From positions 33,997 through 78,738 of the forward strand of contig MGTU01000030.1 in the NCBI GenBank assembly GCA_001799615.1: a DNA stretch of 44,742 bases, in the 5' to 3' direction. The stretch comes from Elusimicrobia bacterium GWA2_61_42. GTDB lineage: Bacteria; Elusimicrobiota; Elusimicrobia; Elusimicrobiales; UBA9959. Both the position numbers and the translations under genes were made by a program. The notes beneath the pieces are model-generated. The model did no database searches. It saw only the letters and a program-made list of their open reading frames with translations, and was not told where the DNA came from. Below are positions 1 to 6,719 of the stretch, one piece after another. The first letter of the stretch is position 1, and each line of letters starts with the position of its first letter.

Positions 1-705
1 GTCAACCGCCCGGACATCAAGATCATTACCGCCGAGAACCCGGTGGAATACAATATCGACGGCATCGTGCAGGTGCCCGTGAACCCCGACGTGGAGCTGG
101 GCAAGGGCAAGCGGTTCGACTTCGCCTCCGCCCTGCGCTCGTTCATGCGCCTCGACCCGGACGTCATCATGGTCGGTGAAATCCGCGACGAAGAGACCGC
201 CCATATCGCCCTGGAAGCCGCCATGACCGGCCACCTCGTTTTCTCCACCATTCATACCAACGACGCCCCTTCCGCGCTGGAGCGCCTCACGCAGATGGGC
301 CTGCCGCGCTTCGTGGTGGCCAATACCATGAAGGCCGTGCTGGCGCAGCGCCTGGCCCGCCGCCTCTGCAAGGACTGCAAGGAAGAGGCCGACCCCACTC
401 CCGAAGAACTGGCCGTTTTCGAGGCCAACGGCGTAAAGGTCCCAGCCGGCGCCAAGGTCTACCGCGCCAAAGGCTGCGACATCTGCAAAGGCAGCGGCTA
501 CAAAGGCCGCTGCGGCATGCACGAACTGCTCGTCCTGAACGAGGAGATCCGCCTGCAGCTGCTGAAAGACCCTTCCGCCATTCCCGTAAAAGAGATCGCC
601 ATGAAGAACGGCATGCGCACCATCGCCATGGACGGGCTTGAGAAGGTGCTGCTCGGGCTTACCACGGTGAAAGAAGTGCTGGGCGGCGCGGCCGAAAAAG
701 AATGA
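1..705 (+). CDS. pilB: Type IV pilus/type II secretion assembly ATPase, C-terminal part (PilB/GspE)
   Basis: This is the C-terminal 234 residues of a hexameric ATPase that powers pilin polymerisation at the cytoplasmic side of the inner membrane. The reading frame is open from the window edge, so the N-terminal domains and Walker A lie outside. Visible are the ENPVEY segment, the Asp-box/Walker B stretch with LDPDVIMVGEIRDEETA, the His box (TGHLVFSTIHTND), and a tetracysteine zinc site: CKDC near base 367 and CDIC near base 475. The zinc site is typical of PilB/GspE and absent from the retraction ATPase PilT. Its stop codon overlaps a possible downstream ATG (ATGA), so it probably shares a transcript with the next gene. 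A major pilin and prepilin peptidase lie 1.7 kb downstream, which favours PilB over GspE. Confidence 0.87.
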   Translation, partial: VNRPDIKIITAENPVEYNIDGIVQVPVNPDVELGKGKRFDFASALRSFMRLDPDVIMVGEIRDEETAHIALEAAMTGHLVFSTIHTNDAPSALERLTQMGLPRFVVANTMKAVLAQRLARRLCKDCKEEADPTPEELAVFEANGVKVPAGAKVYRAKGCDICKGSGYKGRCGMHELLVLNEEIRLQLLKDPSAIPVKEIAMKNGMRTIAMDGLEKVLLGLTTVKEVLGGAAEKE

Positions 706-719
706 CCGGTGACAAACTA

Positions 720-1424
720 ATGGCTAAAACTTTCCTCGCTTTTTCCTGCGCCCTGCTGCTCGGCCTGTCCACGGCCGGCGCGGCGGACTATGACGGTTTC
801 CAGTCGGCCACGGCCGCCTCCCTCAAGCCCTTTGCCCGCGACCTCGGCGGCCTGCTGGGCTCGGGCTCCAACCAGACGGCGCGCCCGCTGGGCTTCTCCG
901 GTTTCGACATAGGCGTGCGGGCGGTGGCCCAGTTCAAGCCCTCCCACGGCAATATCGCCCTCAAAAAAAATAATCTTTTCGGCCTTGGCTTCGTGCAGGC
1001 GGAAATAGGCATGCCTTACCGCATAGACGGCTTCGTGCGCGGCGGCGCTTACGAGGGGCTGGCGGTAGCCGGCGGCGGGCTCCGCTACGGCCTCTGGAAC
1101 GTGTCCGACGAGAAGTACCGCGTCAACGCCATGCTGGTGGCCATGGGCAACCTGGCAGCGCATAAATATTTTTACGCGGTGCATTTCAATACCAGCCTGG
1201 TCTGTTCGCTCAACGTGCCGGTGGTGGCGCCGTATATAGGCGCGGGCTACGATTTTACCAGGCTCGAGGCGCAGTCTCCCACCCTGGACCAGCGGGCTTA
1301 CGTGGCCGAGCCGCGCTTTACGGCCGGGCTGCGCGCGAAATTCAAGTTGGGCTATATCGCCAGCGGCTACACCTACACCCACGACCGCGGGCTGGTGAAC
1401 GCCAGCGCGGGCTTCAGGTTCTGA
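720..1424 (+). CDS. Predicted outer-membrane beta-barrel protein, function unknown
   Basis: I do not recognise a named family. The protein starts with a clear Sec signal peptide (MAKTFLAFSCALLLGLSTAGA, cleavage before ADYDG) and continues with alternating hydrophobic and polar strands rich in Gly, Tyr and Phe. It ends in GFRF, and a terminal Phe is common in outer-membrane barrels. Roughly 235 residues would suit an 8- to 10-stranded barrel. I chose the ATG at 720 because the signal peptide begins there; an in-frame ATG at 702 overlaps the stop of the upstream ATPase and would only add six polar residues. The overlap suggests cotranscription with the pilus ATPase, but a role in piliation is only a guess. 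Confidence 0.65.
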   Translation: MAKTFLAFSCALLLGLSTAGAADYDGFQSATAASLKPFARDLGGLLGSGSNQTARPLGFSGFDIGVRAVAQFKPSHGNIALKKNNLFGLGFVQAEIGMPYRIDGFVRGGAYEGLAVAGGGLRYGLWNVSDEKYRVNAMLVAMGNLAAHKYFYAVHFNTSLVCSLNVPVVAPYIGAGYDFTRLEAQSPTLDQRAYVAEPRFTAGLRAKFKLGYIASGYTYTHDRGLVNASAGFRF

Positions 1425-1451
1425 GGCCGGCCTGAACCGCAGGCGTAAAAG

Positions 1452-1484
1452 AAAAACCCCGGGCTGCCCGGGGTTTTCTTTTTT
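1452..1484. terminator. Bidirectional intrinsic terminator
   Basis: A GC-rich hairpin (CCCCGGG, loop CTG, CCCGGGG) is flanked by an A-run on the left and a T-run on the right. It lies between two convergent genes, the barrel protein ending at 1424 and smpB ending at 1505, and can serve both. Confidence 0.85.
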
Positions 1485-1504
1485 GCGGCGGTTTGGCCTC
1501 AAGC

Positions 1505-1984
1505 CTAGCCTTTGAATTTTCCTTTAAAGTCCCTGCGTATTTCCCGGTCGAGGTCGCGCTGTTTTATGGATTCGTGCTTGTCCGCCATTTTTTTACCCTT
1601 GGCCAGGCCCAGCAGCACCTTGGCCCAGCCGTTCTTGAAATACACTTCCAGCGCCACCAGCGCCGTGCCCTTGGTGGCCAGCGAGCCGCTCAGGCGCTTT
1701 ATTTCCTGCCTGCGCAGCAGCAGCTTGCGGGTGCGCAGCGGGTCCAGTTCCGTCACGGTATTGAAGGCGTAGGGGGCGATGTGCAGCCCGTAAAGGTACA
1801 GGCCGTCTTTTTCGGCCCTGGCGAAGGCGGAGGTCAGCGTGGCCTGCTTGAGGCGTAAAGATTTCACTTCCGGGCCTTCCAGCGACAGGCCGGCCTCGTA
1901 AGTCTCGAGGATGGCGTAGTCGTGCCGGGCCTTGCGGTTGGTCGCCACCGGCTCTATTTCAGCCTTCTTTTCTTCTTTCGCCAT
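1505..1984 (-). CDS. smpB: SsrA (tmRNA)-binding protein SmpB
   Basis: SmpB binds tmRNA and delivers it to stalled ribosomes for trans-translation. The 159-residue product has the conserved order: NRKARHDY near the start, the EAGLSLEGPEVKSLR segment, AYAR-like SAFARAEKDGLYLYGLHIAPY, the RKLLLRRQEIKRL helix, ALVALEVYFKNGWAKVLLGLAKGKK, and the basic C-terminal tail with HESIKQRDLDREIRRD. The length is normal for the family. The tail that inserts into the decoding centre is intact. The start is the only good ATG; an ATTATA at 2011-2016 (TATAAT on the minus strand) is a candidate -10 element. The tmRNA gene itself is not in this window. Confidence 0.97.
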   Translation of the reverse strand: MAKEEKKAEIEPVATNRKARHDYAILETYEAGLSLEGPEVKSLRLKQATLTSAFARAEKDGLYLYGLHIAPYAFNTVTELDPLRTRKLLLRRQEIKRLSGSLATKGTALVALEVYFKNGWAKVLLGLAKGKKMADKHESIKQRDLDREIRRDFKGKFKG

Positions 1985-2081
1985 TGTGTCATCTTATCAA
2001 ATATCCTAAAATTATAAAACCGTCGTATAACCGGTTCCCGGCGAAAACGACTTAAGCCCGCGAAAGCGGTACAAAAAAATT

Positions 2082-2168
2082 GGAGAGGTGGCCGAGCGGT
2101 TGAAGGCGCAGACCTGGAAAGTCTGTATACTCGAAAGGGTATCAAGGGTTCGAATCCCTTCCTCTCCG
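2082..2168 (+). tRNA. tRNA-Ser (GGA anticodon)
   Basis: The acceptor stem GGAGAGG (2082-2088) pairs with CCTCTCC (2161-2167), with discriminator G. The anticodon stem CAGAC/GTCTG encloses the loop CTGGAAA, giving anticodon GGA at 2116-2118. There is a long variable arm (TATACTCGAAAGGGTATC), as expected for class II serine tRNAs, and a standard TTCGAAT T-loop. No CCA is encoded after the discriminator. Confidence 0.97.
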
Positions 2169-2178
2169 TAGTTTTGAG

Positions 2179-2204
2179 AAAAACCCGCAAAGGCGGGTTT
2201 TTTT
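2179..2204 (+). terminator. Intrinsic terminator after tRNA-Ser
   Basis: A short hairpin (AACCCGC, loop AAAG, GCGGGTT) is followed by a run of T, ten bases after the tRNA. Confidence 0.8.
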
Positions 2205-2290
2205 CATAACGGAGGAGAGGAAGCGAGCCGGGGGCGAGCGGCGGCGAGCCCGAGAGCTGTGACCGGATCCTTTCCGTACGTGTTTCGTAT

Positions 2291-2313
2291 CCCCTTAACT
2301 AAGGGGATTTTTT
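2291..2313 (+). terminator. Small terminator-like hairpin in front of the pilin promoter
   Basis: The inverted repeat CCCCTT-AACT-AAGGGG is followed by ATTTTTT and sits directly upstream of the -35 box of the pilin promoter. It probably insulates the pilin from upstream transcription. The preceding stretch (2205-2290) is GC-rich and contains no gene I can support. Confidence 0.55.
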
Positions 2314-2314
2314 G

Positions 2315-2343
2315 TTGACAAGGAAATACGTATTATGTAGATT
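2315..2343 (+). promoter_or_regulatory. Strong sigma70-type promoter of the pilin gene
   Basis: A perfect -35 box TTGACA (2315-2320) is followed, after 17 bases, by TAGATT (2338-2343). The predicted start near 2350 leaves a leader of about 60 bases carrying a strong Shine-Dalgarno, AAGGAGG, at 2395-2401. A strong promoter and ribosome site fit a highly expressed structural pilin. Confidence 0.75.
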
Positions 2344-2410
2344 TGAAAGAACCCCTGAGGCATTATTTATATATCATCCATGGGGGGAAAACTAAGGAGG
2401 AAGTATAAGC

Positions 2411-2896
2411 ATGACAAACAATAAGAAAGGCTTCACCCTGATAGAGCTGATGATCGTGGTTGCCATCATCGGTATTCTGGCGGCCATCGCCATACCGAAG
2501 TTCGCTGACCTCATCAACAAGTCCAAGGAAGGCGCTACGAAAGGCGCGCTCTCCTCGGTCCGCAGCGCCCTTCAGGTTTACTACGGCGACAACGAAGGCT
2601 GGTTCCCCACCGATGGGCTGAACATCCTGATCGAGAACGCCAAGTACATCAACGAGATCCCGGTAGCCAAGCTGCCTACCACCGGTCACGGTGATACCAA
2701 GAACGTTGCCATATTCAGCTCCGCCACCGCCGCCGGTGTGTTCGAGGGCGGCACTGGTACCGTTGACGCGGGCGGTTGGGCGTATTTCAATGCCCCTTCC
2801 TCCTCCGCCCAGTGGGGTACCTTCGTGGCTAACTGCACGCACGAGGACATAAAAGGGCAGACCGTTGCCCAGAACATGCCCTGGTCTTCTTACTAA
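2411..2896 (+). CDS. pilA: Type IV major pilin (PilA-like prepilin)
   Basis: The product is the subunit that is assembled into type IV pilus fibres. It has a short, basic class III leader (MTNNKKG) cut before Phe by prepilin peptidase, followed by the conserved hydrophobic helix [20 protein letters not shown] with Glu5 intact. The globular part begins around residue 35 ([23 protein letters not shown]) and ends with a single late Cys (NCTHED) and MPWSSY. At 161 residues the length is typical of a full pilin or large pseudopilin. An own promoter and a strong terminator make it monocistronic. The peptidase needed to process it is the next gene. A type II secretion pseudopilin is the main alternative, but its expected high expression favours a pilin. 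Confidence 0.9.
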   Translation: MTNNKKGFTLIELMIVVAIIGILAAIAIPKFADLINKSKEGATKGALSSVRSALQVYYGDNEGWFPTDGLNILIENAKYINEIPVAKLPTTGHGDTKNVAIFSSATAAGVFEGGTGTVDAGGWAYFNAPSSSAQWGTFVANCTHEDIKGQTVAQNMPWSSY

Positions 2897-2916
2897 GCGT
2901 AAACTGACCTAAAAAG

Positions 2917-2946
2917 AACCCGCGTCGCAAGGCGCGGGTTTTTTTA
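2917..2946 (+). terminator. Intrinsic terminator of the pilin gene
   Basis: The stem AACCCGCG/CGCGGGTT, with loop TCGCAAGG, is followed by seven T. Confidence 0.88.
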
Positions 2947-2972
2947 TTGTCCGGAATTGTTAAAATATCTGA

Positions 2973-3758
2973 ATGCTTATAGCCCTCTCCGCTTTCCTGC
3001 TCGGCCTGCTGTTGGGCAGTTTCCTCAACGTCTGTATCGCGCGCCTGCCCAAGGACGAGTCCATCATGTGGCCGGCCTCGCGCTGTCCCAAATGCCTGGC
3101 GCCTATAAAATTCTACGACAATATCCCCGTCCTGAGTTTCCTGCTGCTGGGGGGGCGCTGCCGTTCCTGCCATGAGCCGATCTCCTTCAAATACCCGGCG
3201 GTGGAACTGTTTACCGCCCTCCTCACCGCGCTTTTCGCCGTTAAGTGGCTGGCGAACCCGGCCTGGCTGGCCGTCGCGCTGCTGGCCGCTTACGTCCTGA
3301 TAATAGTGAGCGTGGTGGATTTCGAGACCATGCTTATTTCCGACGCTTTTTCCCTGGCGCTGTTCGTGCTGGGCCTTTCGGGGAGTTTCTTTAACCCGTA
3401 TTTTTCGGGGAGCTGGGCCGAGCGCCTGGGCGGTTCCGTGGCGGGGGCGGCGGCCGGCGCTGGTTTTATCTGGGCGCTGGCGCTGCTGGGCAAGTTCATT
3501 TATAAGAAAGACGCGGTAGGGGAGGGGGATATCTTCCTGATGGGCGGCATCGGGGCCCTGTGCGGCTGGCAGGGGGTGGTCTCCTGCGTGGTGATGGCGT
3601 CGTTCTTTGGTTCGGTCTACGGAGTGACGCTGCTGGCGATGAAGCGGGCGGACAGGATGTCGCATATGCCGTTCGGACCTTTTTTGGCGCTGGGGGCGGT
3701 GATAAATTTGTACGCGCTGGTGAGGCCGGAGATGTTCTTTATTGTGCTGCCGTTTTAA
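2973..3758 (+). CDS. pilD: Prepilin peptidase / N-methyltransferase (PilD, GspO type)
   Basis: This inner-membrane aspartic protease cleaves the leader of type IV prepilins and methylates the new N-terminal Phe. The 261-residue product shows the full bifunctional architecture: an N-terminal domain with GSFLNVCIARLP and two zinc CxxC pairs (CPKC near residue 31 and CRSC near residue 56), followed by several membrane helices. The catalytic aspartates are visible in VDFETMLISD and in the GxGD motif GEGDIFLMG. The zinc cysteines point to methylase activity as well as protease activity. It lies 76 bases after the pilin stop, beyond the pilin terminator, so it probably has its own weak promoter. 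Confidence 0.95.
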   Translation: MLIALSAFLLGLLLGSFLNVCIARLPKDESIMWPASRCPKCLAPIKFYDNIPVLSFLLLGGRCRSCHEPISFKYPAVELFTALLTALFAVKWLANPAWLAVALLAAYVLIIVSVVDFETMLISDAFSLALFVLGLSGSFFNPYFSGSWAERLGGSVAGAAAGAGFIWALALLGKFIYKKDAVGEGDIFLMGGIGALCGWQGVVSCVVMASFFGSVYGVTLLAMKRADRMSHMPFGPFLALGAVINLYALVRPEMFFIVLPF

Positions 3759-3796
3759 GTAGAGAGGGGGAAGAGGGAGAAGAGGGGAAAGGATGA

Positions 3797-3825
3797 GGCT
3801 GTTCGTAGAGACGAACAGCCTTTTC
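3797..3825 (+). terminator. Intrinsic terminator after prepilin peptidase
   Basis: The nine-base stem GGCTGTTCG/CGAACAGCC, with loop TAGAGA, is followed by TTTTCCTT. The same stem sequence recurs in the tRNA-Leu terminator at 4028-4059. Confidence 0.82.
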
Positions 3826-4027
3826 CTTATATATAGGGGAGGGCGGGGGAGTTGGTCACAGCTACGCGAGCGGCCGTCGCCGCCCGCGTGCCGCGACCCC
3901 GCCTCGCCGCTGCGGGCTGGTGCGCAAATTGTGTCCGTAGTGGCGCAGGATAGTGAAGTCCACCCGCGGCTCCGGCTTTCAACTCCCTGCGCGGGCCATA
4001 ATTATGGCCCGCTTCCCGCGCAAATAA
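3826..4027. other. Intergenic stretch with palindrome and partial inverted copy of tRNA-Leu 3' end
   Basis: No credible gene is present between the peptidase terminator and the tRNA-Leu terminator. The segment holds a 22-base near-perfect palindrome (GCGGGCCATA/TATGGCCCGC type, 3990-4011). On either side of it are TTCAACTCCCT (3978-3988) and CTTCCCGCGCA (4012-4022), both of which also occur, in opposite orientation, at the 3' end of the neighbouring tRNA-Leu. Confidence 0.6.
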
Positions 4028-4059
4028 AAAAGCTGTTCGTTTTTCAACGAACAGCTTTT
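4028..4059 (-). terminator. Terminator of the tRNA-Tyr/tRNA-Leu transcript
   Basis: A 13-base perfect stem (AAAAGCTGTTCGT with its complement) closes a six-base loop and ends in T on the minus strand, directly after tRNA-Leu. It is symmetrical enough to work in both directions. Confidence 0.82.
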
Positions 4060-4066
4060 AAATGTA

Positions 4067-4150
4067 TGCGCGGGAAGGGAGTTGAACCCATAAGACCTTT
4101 CGGTCACACGGTCCTGAGCCGTGCGCGTCTGCCAGTTCCGCCACCCGCGC
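4067..4150 (-). tRNA. tRNA-Leu (CAG anticodon)
   Basis: Read on the minus strand, the acceptor stem GCGCGGG pairs with CCCGCGC and is followed by discriminator A. The anticodon stem CACGG/CCGTG encloses CTCAGGA, giving anticodon CAG (plus-strand 4114-4116). The long variable arm (TGACCGAAAGGTCT) and GGTTCAA T-loop fit a class II leucine tRNA. It is cotranscribed with tRNA-Tyr 26 bases upstream. Confidence 0.96.
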
Positions 4151-4176
4151 ATTAAATCTTTGGGTGAGTAAAAGTA

Positions 4177-4260
4177 TGGTTGGGGAAGGATTCGAACCTT
4201 CGTAGGGCGTAGCCCGACGGTTTTACAGACCGTTACTTTTGACCGCTCAGTCACCCAACC
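4177..4260 (-). tRNA. tRNA-Tyr (GTA anticodon)
   Basis: On the minus strand, the acceptor stem GGTTGGG pairs with CCCAACC, with discriminator A. The anticodon stem ACGGT/ACCGT encloses CTGTAAA, giving anticodon GTA. The long variable arm is the normal bacterial form of tRNA-Tyr. Confidence 0.96.
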
Positions 4261-4290
4261 AGGATTAAAAAGAACGTACTTCAGTCATAT

Positions 4291-4319
4291 AGTATAGCAA
4301 AAAACGCGCCGAATTGAAA
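4291..4319 (-). promoter_or_regulatory. Promoter of the tRNA-Tyr/tRNA-Leu operon
   Basis: On the minus strand there is a -35 box TTTCAA (4314-4319), 17 bases of spacer, and a -10 box TATACT (4291-4296), about 30 bases before the 5' end of tRNA-Tyr. Confidence 0.65.
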
Positions 4320-4361
4320 AAAGAACGCGGTTGCCCAAACCTTGCGTCCCTTTCAAAATAG

Positions 4362-4385
4362 TATAATTTAATCAAGCGATATTAA
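4362..4385 (+). promoter_or_regulatory. Promoter element and dyad in front of hypC
   Basis: A perfect -10 box TATAAT (4362-4367) has no good -35 partner, which suggests activator dependence. Directly behind it is the dyad TTAAT-N8-ATTAA (4368-4385), a possible operator. The LysR-type regulator encoded inside the operon is an obvious but untested candidate to bind here. The leader to the hypC start is about 40 bases. Confidence 0.45.
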
Positions 4386-4414
4386 CAAAACTAATACATC
4401 CCGCTGGAGAAACT

Positions 4415-4675
4415 ATGTGTCTCGCCGTTCCCGGAAAAATATTATCGGTCAAGGACAGCAACGCCGAAGTCGATTTCAGCGGCGTTAAACGCGCCGTTTC
4501 CCTGGACCTGGTCCCGGCCGCCAAAAAGAACGATTACGTGCTGGTACACGCCGGTTTTGCCATCCAGGTACTGGAACCGAAAGAGGCGGAGGAAACCCTT
4601 AAGCTTTTTAAAGAGATCTACGGCAAAAACCATGGCGACGCCCGCTCCGGGCCCCTGTCCCACAGCAAGCCATGA
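4415..4675 (+). CDS. hypC: [NiFe]-hydrogenase maturation chaperone HypC
   Basis: HypC is a small cytoplasmic chaperone that works with HypD to build and hand over the Fe(CN)2CO unit of [NiFe] hydrogenases. The product begins with the diagnostic MCLAVPGKI, whose Cys2 carries the iron unit after Met removal. It continues with an OB-fold-like body (VDFSGVKRAVSLDLV, DYVLVHAGFAIQVL). The family is usually 75-90 residues, and this one is 86. It is the first gene of the operon and overlaps hypD by four bases (ATGA), implying translational coupling of the two partners. Confidence 0.96.
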   Translation: MCLAVPGKILSVKDSNAEVDFSGVKRAVSLDLVPAAKKNDYVLVHAGFAIQVLEPKEAEETLKLFKEIYGKNHGDARSGPLSHSKP

Positions 4676-5802
4676 AGACCTCCTCCTCAACCGAACGCTT
4701 CTCTTCCCCGCTCTGGCGCGACCGCGCCCTGGCCGCCTCCGCCCTGTCCGAAATGGAGGGCCTCGCCGCCGCGGCCGCCTCCAGGACCGGCGGGCAGGTT
4801 AATTTTATGGAGGTCTGCGGCACACACACCATGGCCATCGCCGCCAGCGGTATGCGCAGGCTTTTCCCCAAAGTGCTGCGCATGCTTTCAGGCCCCGGCT
4901 GCCCCGTTTGCGTCACCTCGCAGGGCGATATCGACCGCGTGCTGGCGCTGGCCGCCCTGCCCGGGGTGATAATCACCACTTTCGGCGACATGATGAAGGT
5001 AAAAGGTTCCAAAGGCCTGGACCTGAACTCCATGCGCGAGCGCGGCACCGACGTCCGCGTAGTGTATTCGCCGCTGGACGCCGTGGCCATAGCCGCGGCC
5101 GAGCCGGCCCGCCAGGTGGTCTTTATCGGCGTCGGTTTCGAAACCACCGCCCCGGTAATCGCGGGAGCCGTGGCCAGGGCAAAAAAAGCCGGCCTCAAGA
5201 ACTTTTCCAGCACCGCTTTTTTCAAGCTGGTCCCGCCCGCTCTCGAACTGCTGCTGTCCGACCCGGAGAACCGCATCCACGGTTTCATGCTGCCGGGGCA
5301 CGTCAGCGCCATCATCGGCCTGGAACCCTACCGGTTCGTCTCAAAAAAGTACGGCGTGCCCTGCGTCGTGACCGGCTTCGAGCCGCTGGATATCCTGGCA
5401 GGCGTGAACATGCTGCTGAAACAGGTGGTTTCAGGGCATCCCAGCGTTGAGGACGAATATTTCCGCGCCGTGCGCGAGGAAGGCAATCCCGCCGCCCTCA
5501 AGCTGATGGCCGAGGTTTTCGAGGTCTGCTCCGCGTCCTGGCGCGCCATCGGCACGGTAAAGGCCACCGGCCTGGAATTCTCAAAGGCGTACGCCTCTTT
5601 CGACGCGGTCAAACGCTTCAAGATCCCTTACTCCGACGCCCCCGAGCCTAAAGGCTGCCTTTGCGGGAAGATCCTGCTGGGCAAGGCGCTGCCGCCCGAC
5701 TGCCCCCTGTTCGGCAGGGCCTGCAGCCCCTCTTCCGCGGTGGGGCCGTGCATGGTTTCCTCCGAAGGAGCCTGCGCCGCCTGGTTCAAGTACGGGAACT
5801 GA
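4672..5802 (+). CDS. hypD: [NiFe]-hydrogenase maturation protein HypD
   Basis: HypD is the [4Fe-4S] scaffold on which iron receives CO and CN ligands, in complex with HypC. Conserved motifs appear in order: MEVCGTHT near residue 45 with the iron-binding Cys, GPGCPVCVT, TTFGDMMKVKG, GVGFETTAP, MLPGHVSAIIG, and GFEPLDIL. The C-terminal cysteine-rich part (GCLCGKILLG, then CPLF and ACSP) holds the cluster ligands. The length of 376 residues is normal. It overlaps hypC and is followed six bases after its stop by the lysR gene. Confidence 0.97.
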   Translation: MKTSSSTERFSSPLWRDRALAASALSEMEGLAAAAASRTGGQVNFMEVCGTHTMAIAASGMRRLFPKVLRMLSGPGCPVCVTSQGDIDRVLALAALPGVIITTFGDMMKVKGSKGLDLNSMRERGTDVRVVYSPLDAVAIAAAEPARQVVFIGVGFETTAPVIAGAVARAKKAGLKNFSSTAFFKLVPPALELLLSDPENRIHGFMLPGHVSAIIGLEPYRFVSKKYGVPCVVTGFEPLDILAGVNMLLKQVVSGHPSVEDEYFRAVREEGNPAALKLMAEVFEVCSASWRAIGTVKATGLEFSKAYASFDAVKRFKIPYSDAPEPKGCLCGKILLGKALPPDCPLFGRACSPSSAVGPCMVSSEGACAAWFKYGN

Positions 5803-5808
5803 CAACTT

Positions 5809-6717
5809 ATGAACATAGAAACGCTGAAAGTCTTCAGGGATCTTTCCGATACCGGCAGTTTTTCAAAAACGGCCGAACTGAACTACGTGTCGCAGTCGGC
5901 GGTGAGCCAGCAGGTGAAGAAACTGGAACGCATCCTGAAGTGCAAGCTTTACCACCGGCAGGCCGGCAAGATCCTGCTTACCCCCAGCGGCGAGAAGTTT
6001 TATTCCGCGTCCAAAAAAATAGCCGGGATCTACGACGGGGCGCTTAAGGGCATCCGCGCGCAGGGGCTCGACCGGCCCGCCGGAGAGATAAAGATCTCCA
6101 CCATCTACAGCGCCGGGATCTACATCATCCAGAACTACGTCCGGCAGTTCCTGGCCAGGAACCCGGGCACCAAGGTAAGCGTGGAATACCGGCAGTTCTC
6201 CCAGATCTATTCCGACATCGCCTCAGGCCGGTCGGATTTCGGCTTTATGGCCTGCCCCTACCTTAAATCCCCTGGACTTTCCATGCTGCCGGTGGCCAAA
6301 GACGAGATGGTGCTTATCGCCGGCTCCTCCTCCCCGCTGGCCGGCCGCAAGACGGTGGAGGTAAAGGAACTTGCCGGTTTGGATTTTATCTTCTTCGACC
6401 GGGTCTTCCCGTCCCGGCGCTACATCGACGCTTTCCTGCGCAAGCACGGCATAAAAGTCCGCGTGAAAATGGAACTGGACAATATCGAGACCATCAAGAC
6501 GGCGGTGGCTTCCGGCGCCGGGGTTTCCATCCTGCCGCGCTCGGCGGTGCGCGAGGACGAGAACGGCATCAGCCTGCACGTGCTCAGGATCGGGGACGCG
6601 CAGTTCCTGCGGCCCATTTACCTTATCTATAACAAGGCCAGGAAGCTCAGCCCCGCCGCCAGGAGTTTTATGGGGATCTTCGACGCGGTAAAGAAAATAC
6701 CCGCGGGGAGGGCCTGA
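5809..6717 (+). CDS. LysR-family transcriptional regulator inside the hyp operon
   Basis: The product has the standard LysR layout: an N-terminal winged helix-turn-helix (MNIETLKVFRDLSDTGSFSKTAELNYVSQSAVSQQVKKLE, given here in pieces: residues 1-40, with SQSAVSQQVKKLE as recognition helix), a linker helix, and a two-lobed effector-binding domain (about residues 90-290). The length of 302 residues is typical. LysR regulators are usually transcribed divergently from their targets. This one is embedded between hypD and hypE on the same strand, six and three bases from its neighbours, so it must be cotranscribed with them. It may control hydrogenase genes elsewhere or this operon itself. The ligand cannot be told from sequence. 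Confidence 0.93.
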   Translation: MNIETLKVFRDLSDTGSFSKTAELNYVSQSAVSQQVKKLERILKCKLYHRQAGKILLTPSGEKFYSASKKIAGIYDGALKGIRAQGLDRPAGEIKISTIYSAGIYIIQNYVRQFLARNPGTKVSVEYRQFSQIYSDIASGRSDFGFMACPYLKSPGLSMLPVAKDEMVLIAGSSSPLAGRKTVEVKELAGLDFIFFDRVFPSRRYIDAFLRKHGIKVRVKMELDNIETIKTAVASGAGVSILPRSAVREDENGISLHVLRIGDAQFLRPIYLIYNKARKLSPAARSFMGIFDAVKKIPAGRA

Positions 6718-6719
6718 CC

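Noticed and set aside
1954..2190. A minus-strand frame over tRNA-Ser
   Set aside because: It is the antisense of a tRNA with typical spurious motifs (GFEPLIP).
3793..4155. A 120-codon plus-strand frame after the peptidase
   Set aside because: It runs through two terminators and the antisense of tRNA-Leu and has no protein-like features.
3979..4254. A minus-strand frame covering tRNA-Leu and tRNA-Tyr
   Set aside because: It is a translation of two tRNA genes, a frequent false gene call.
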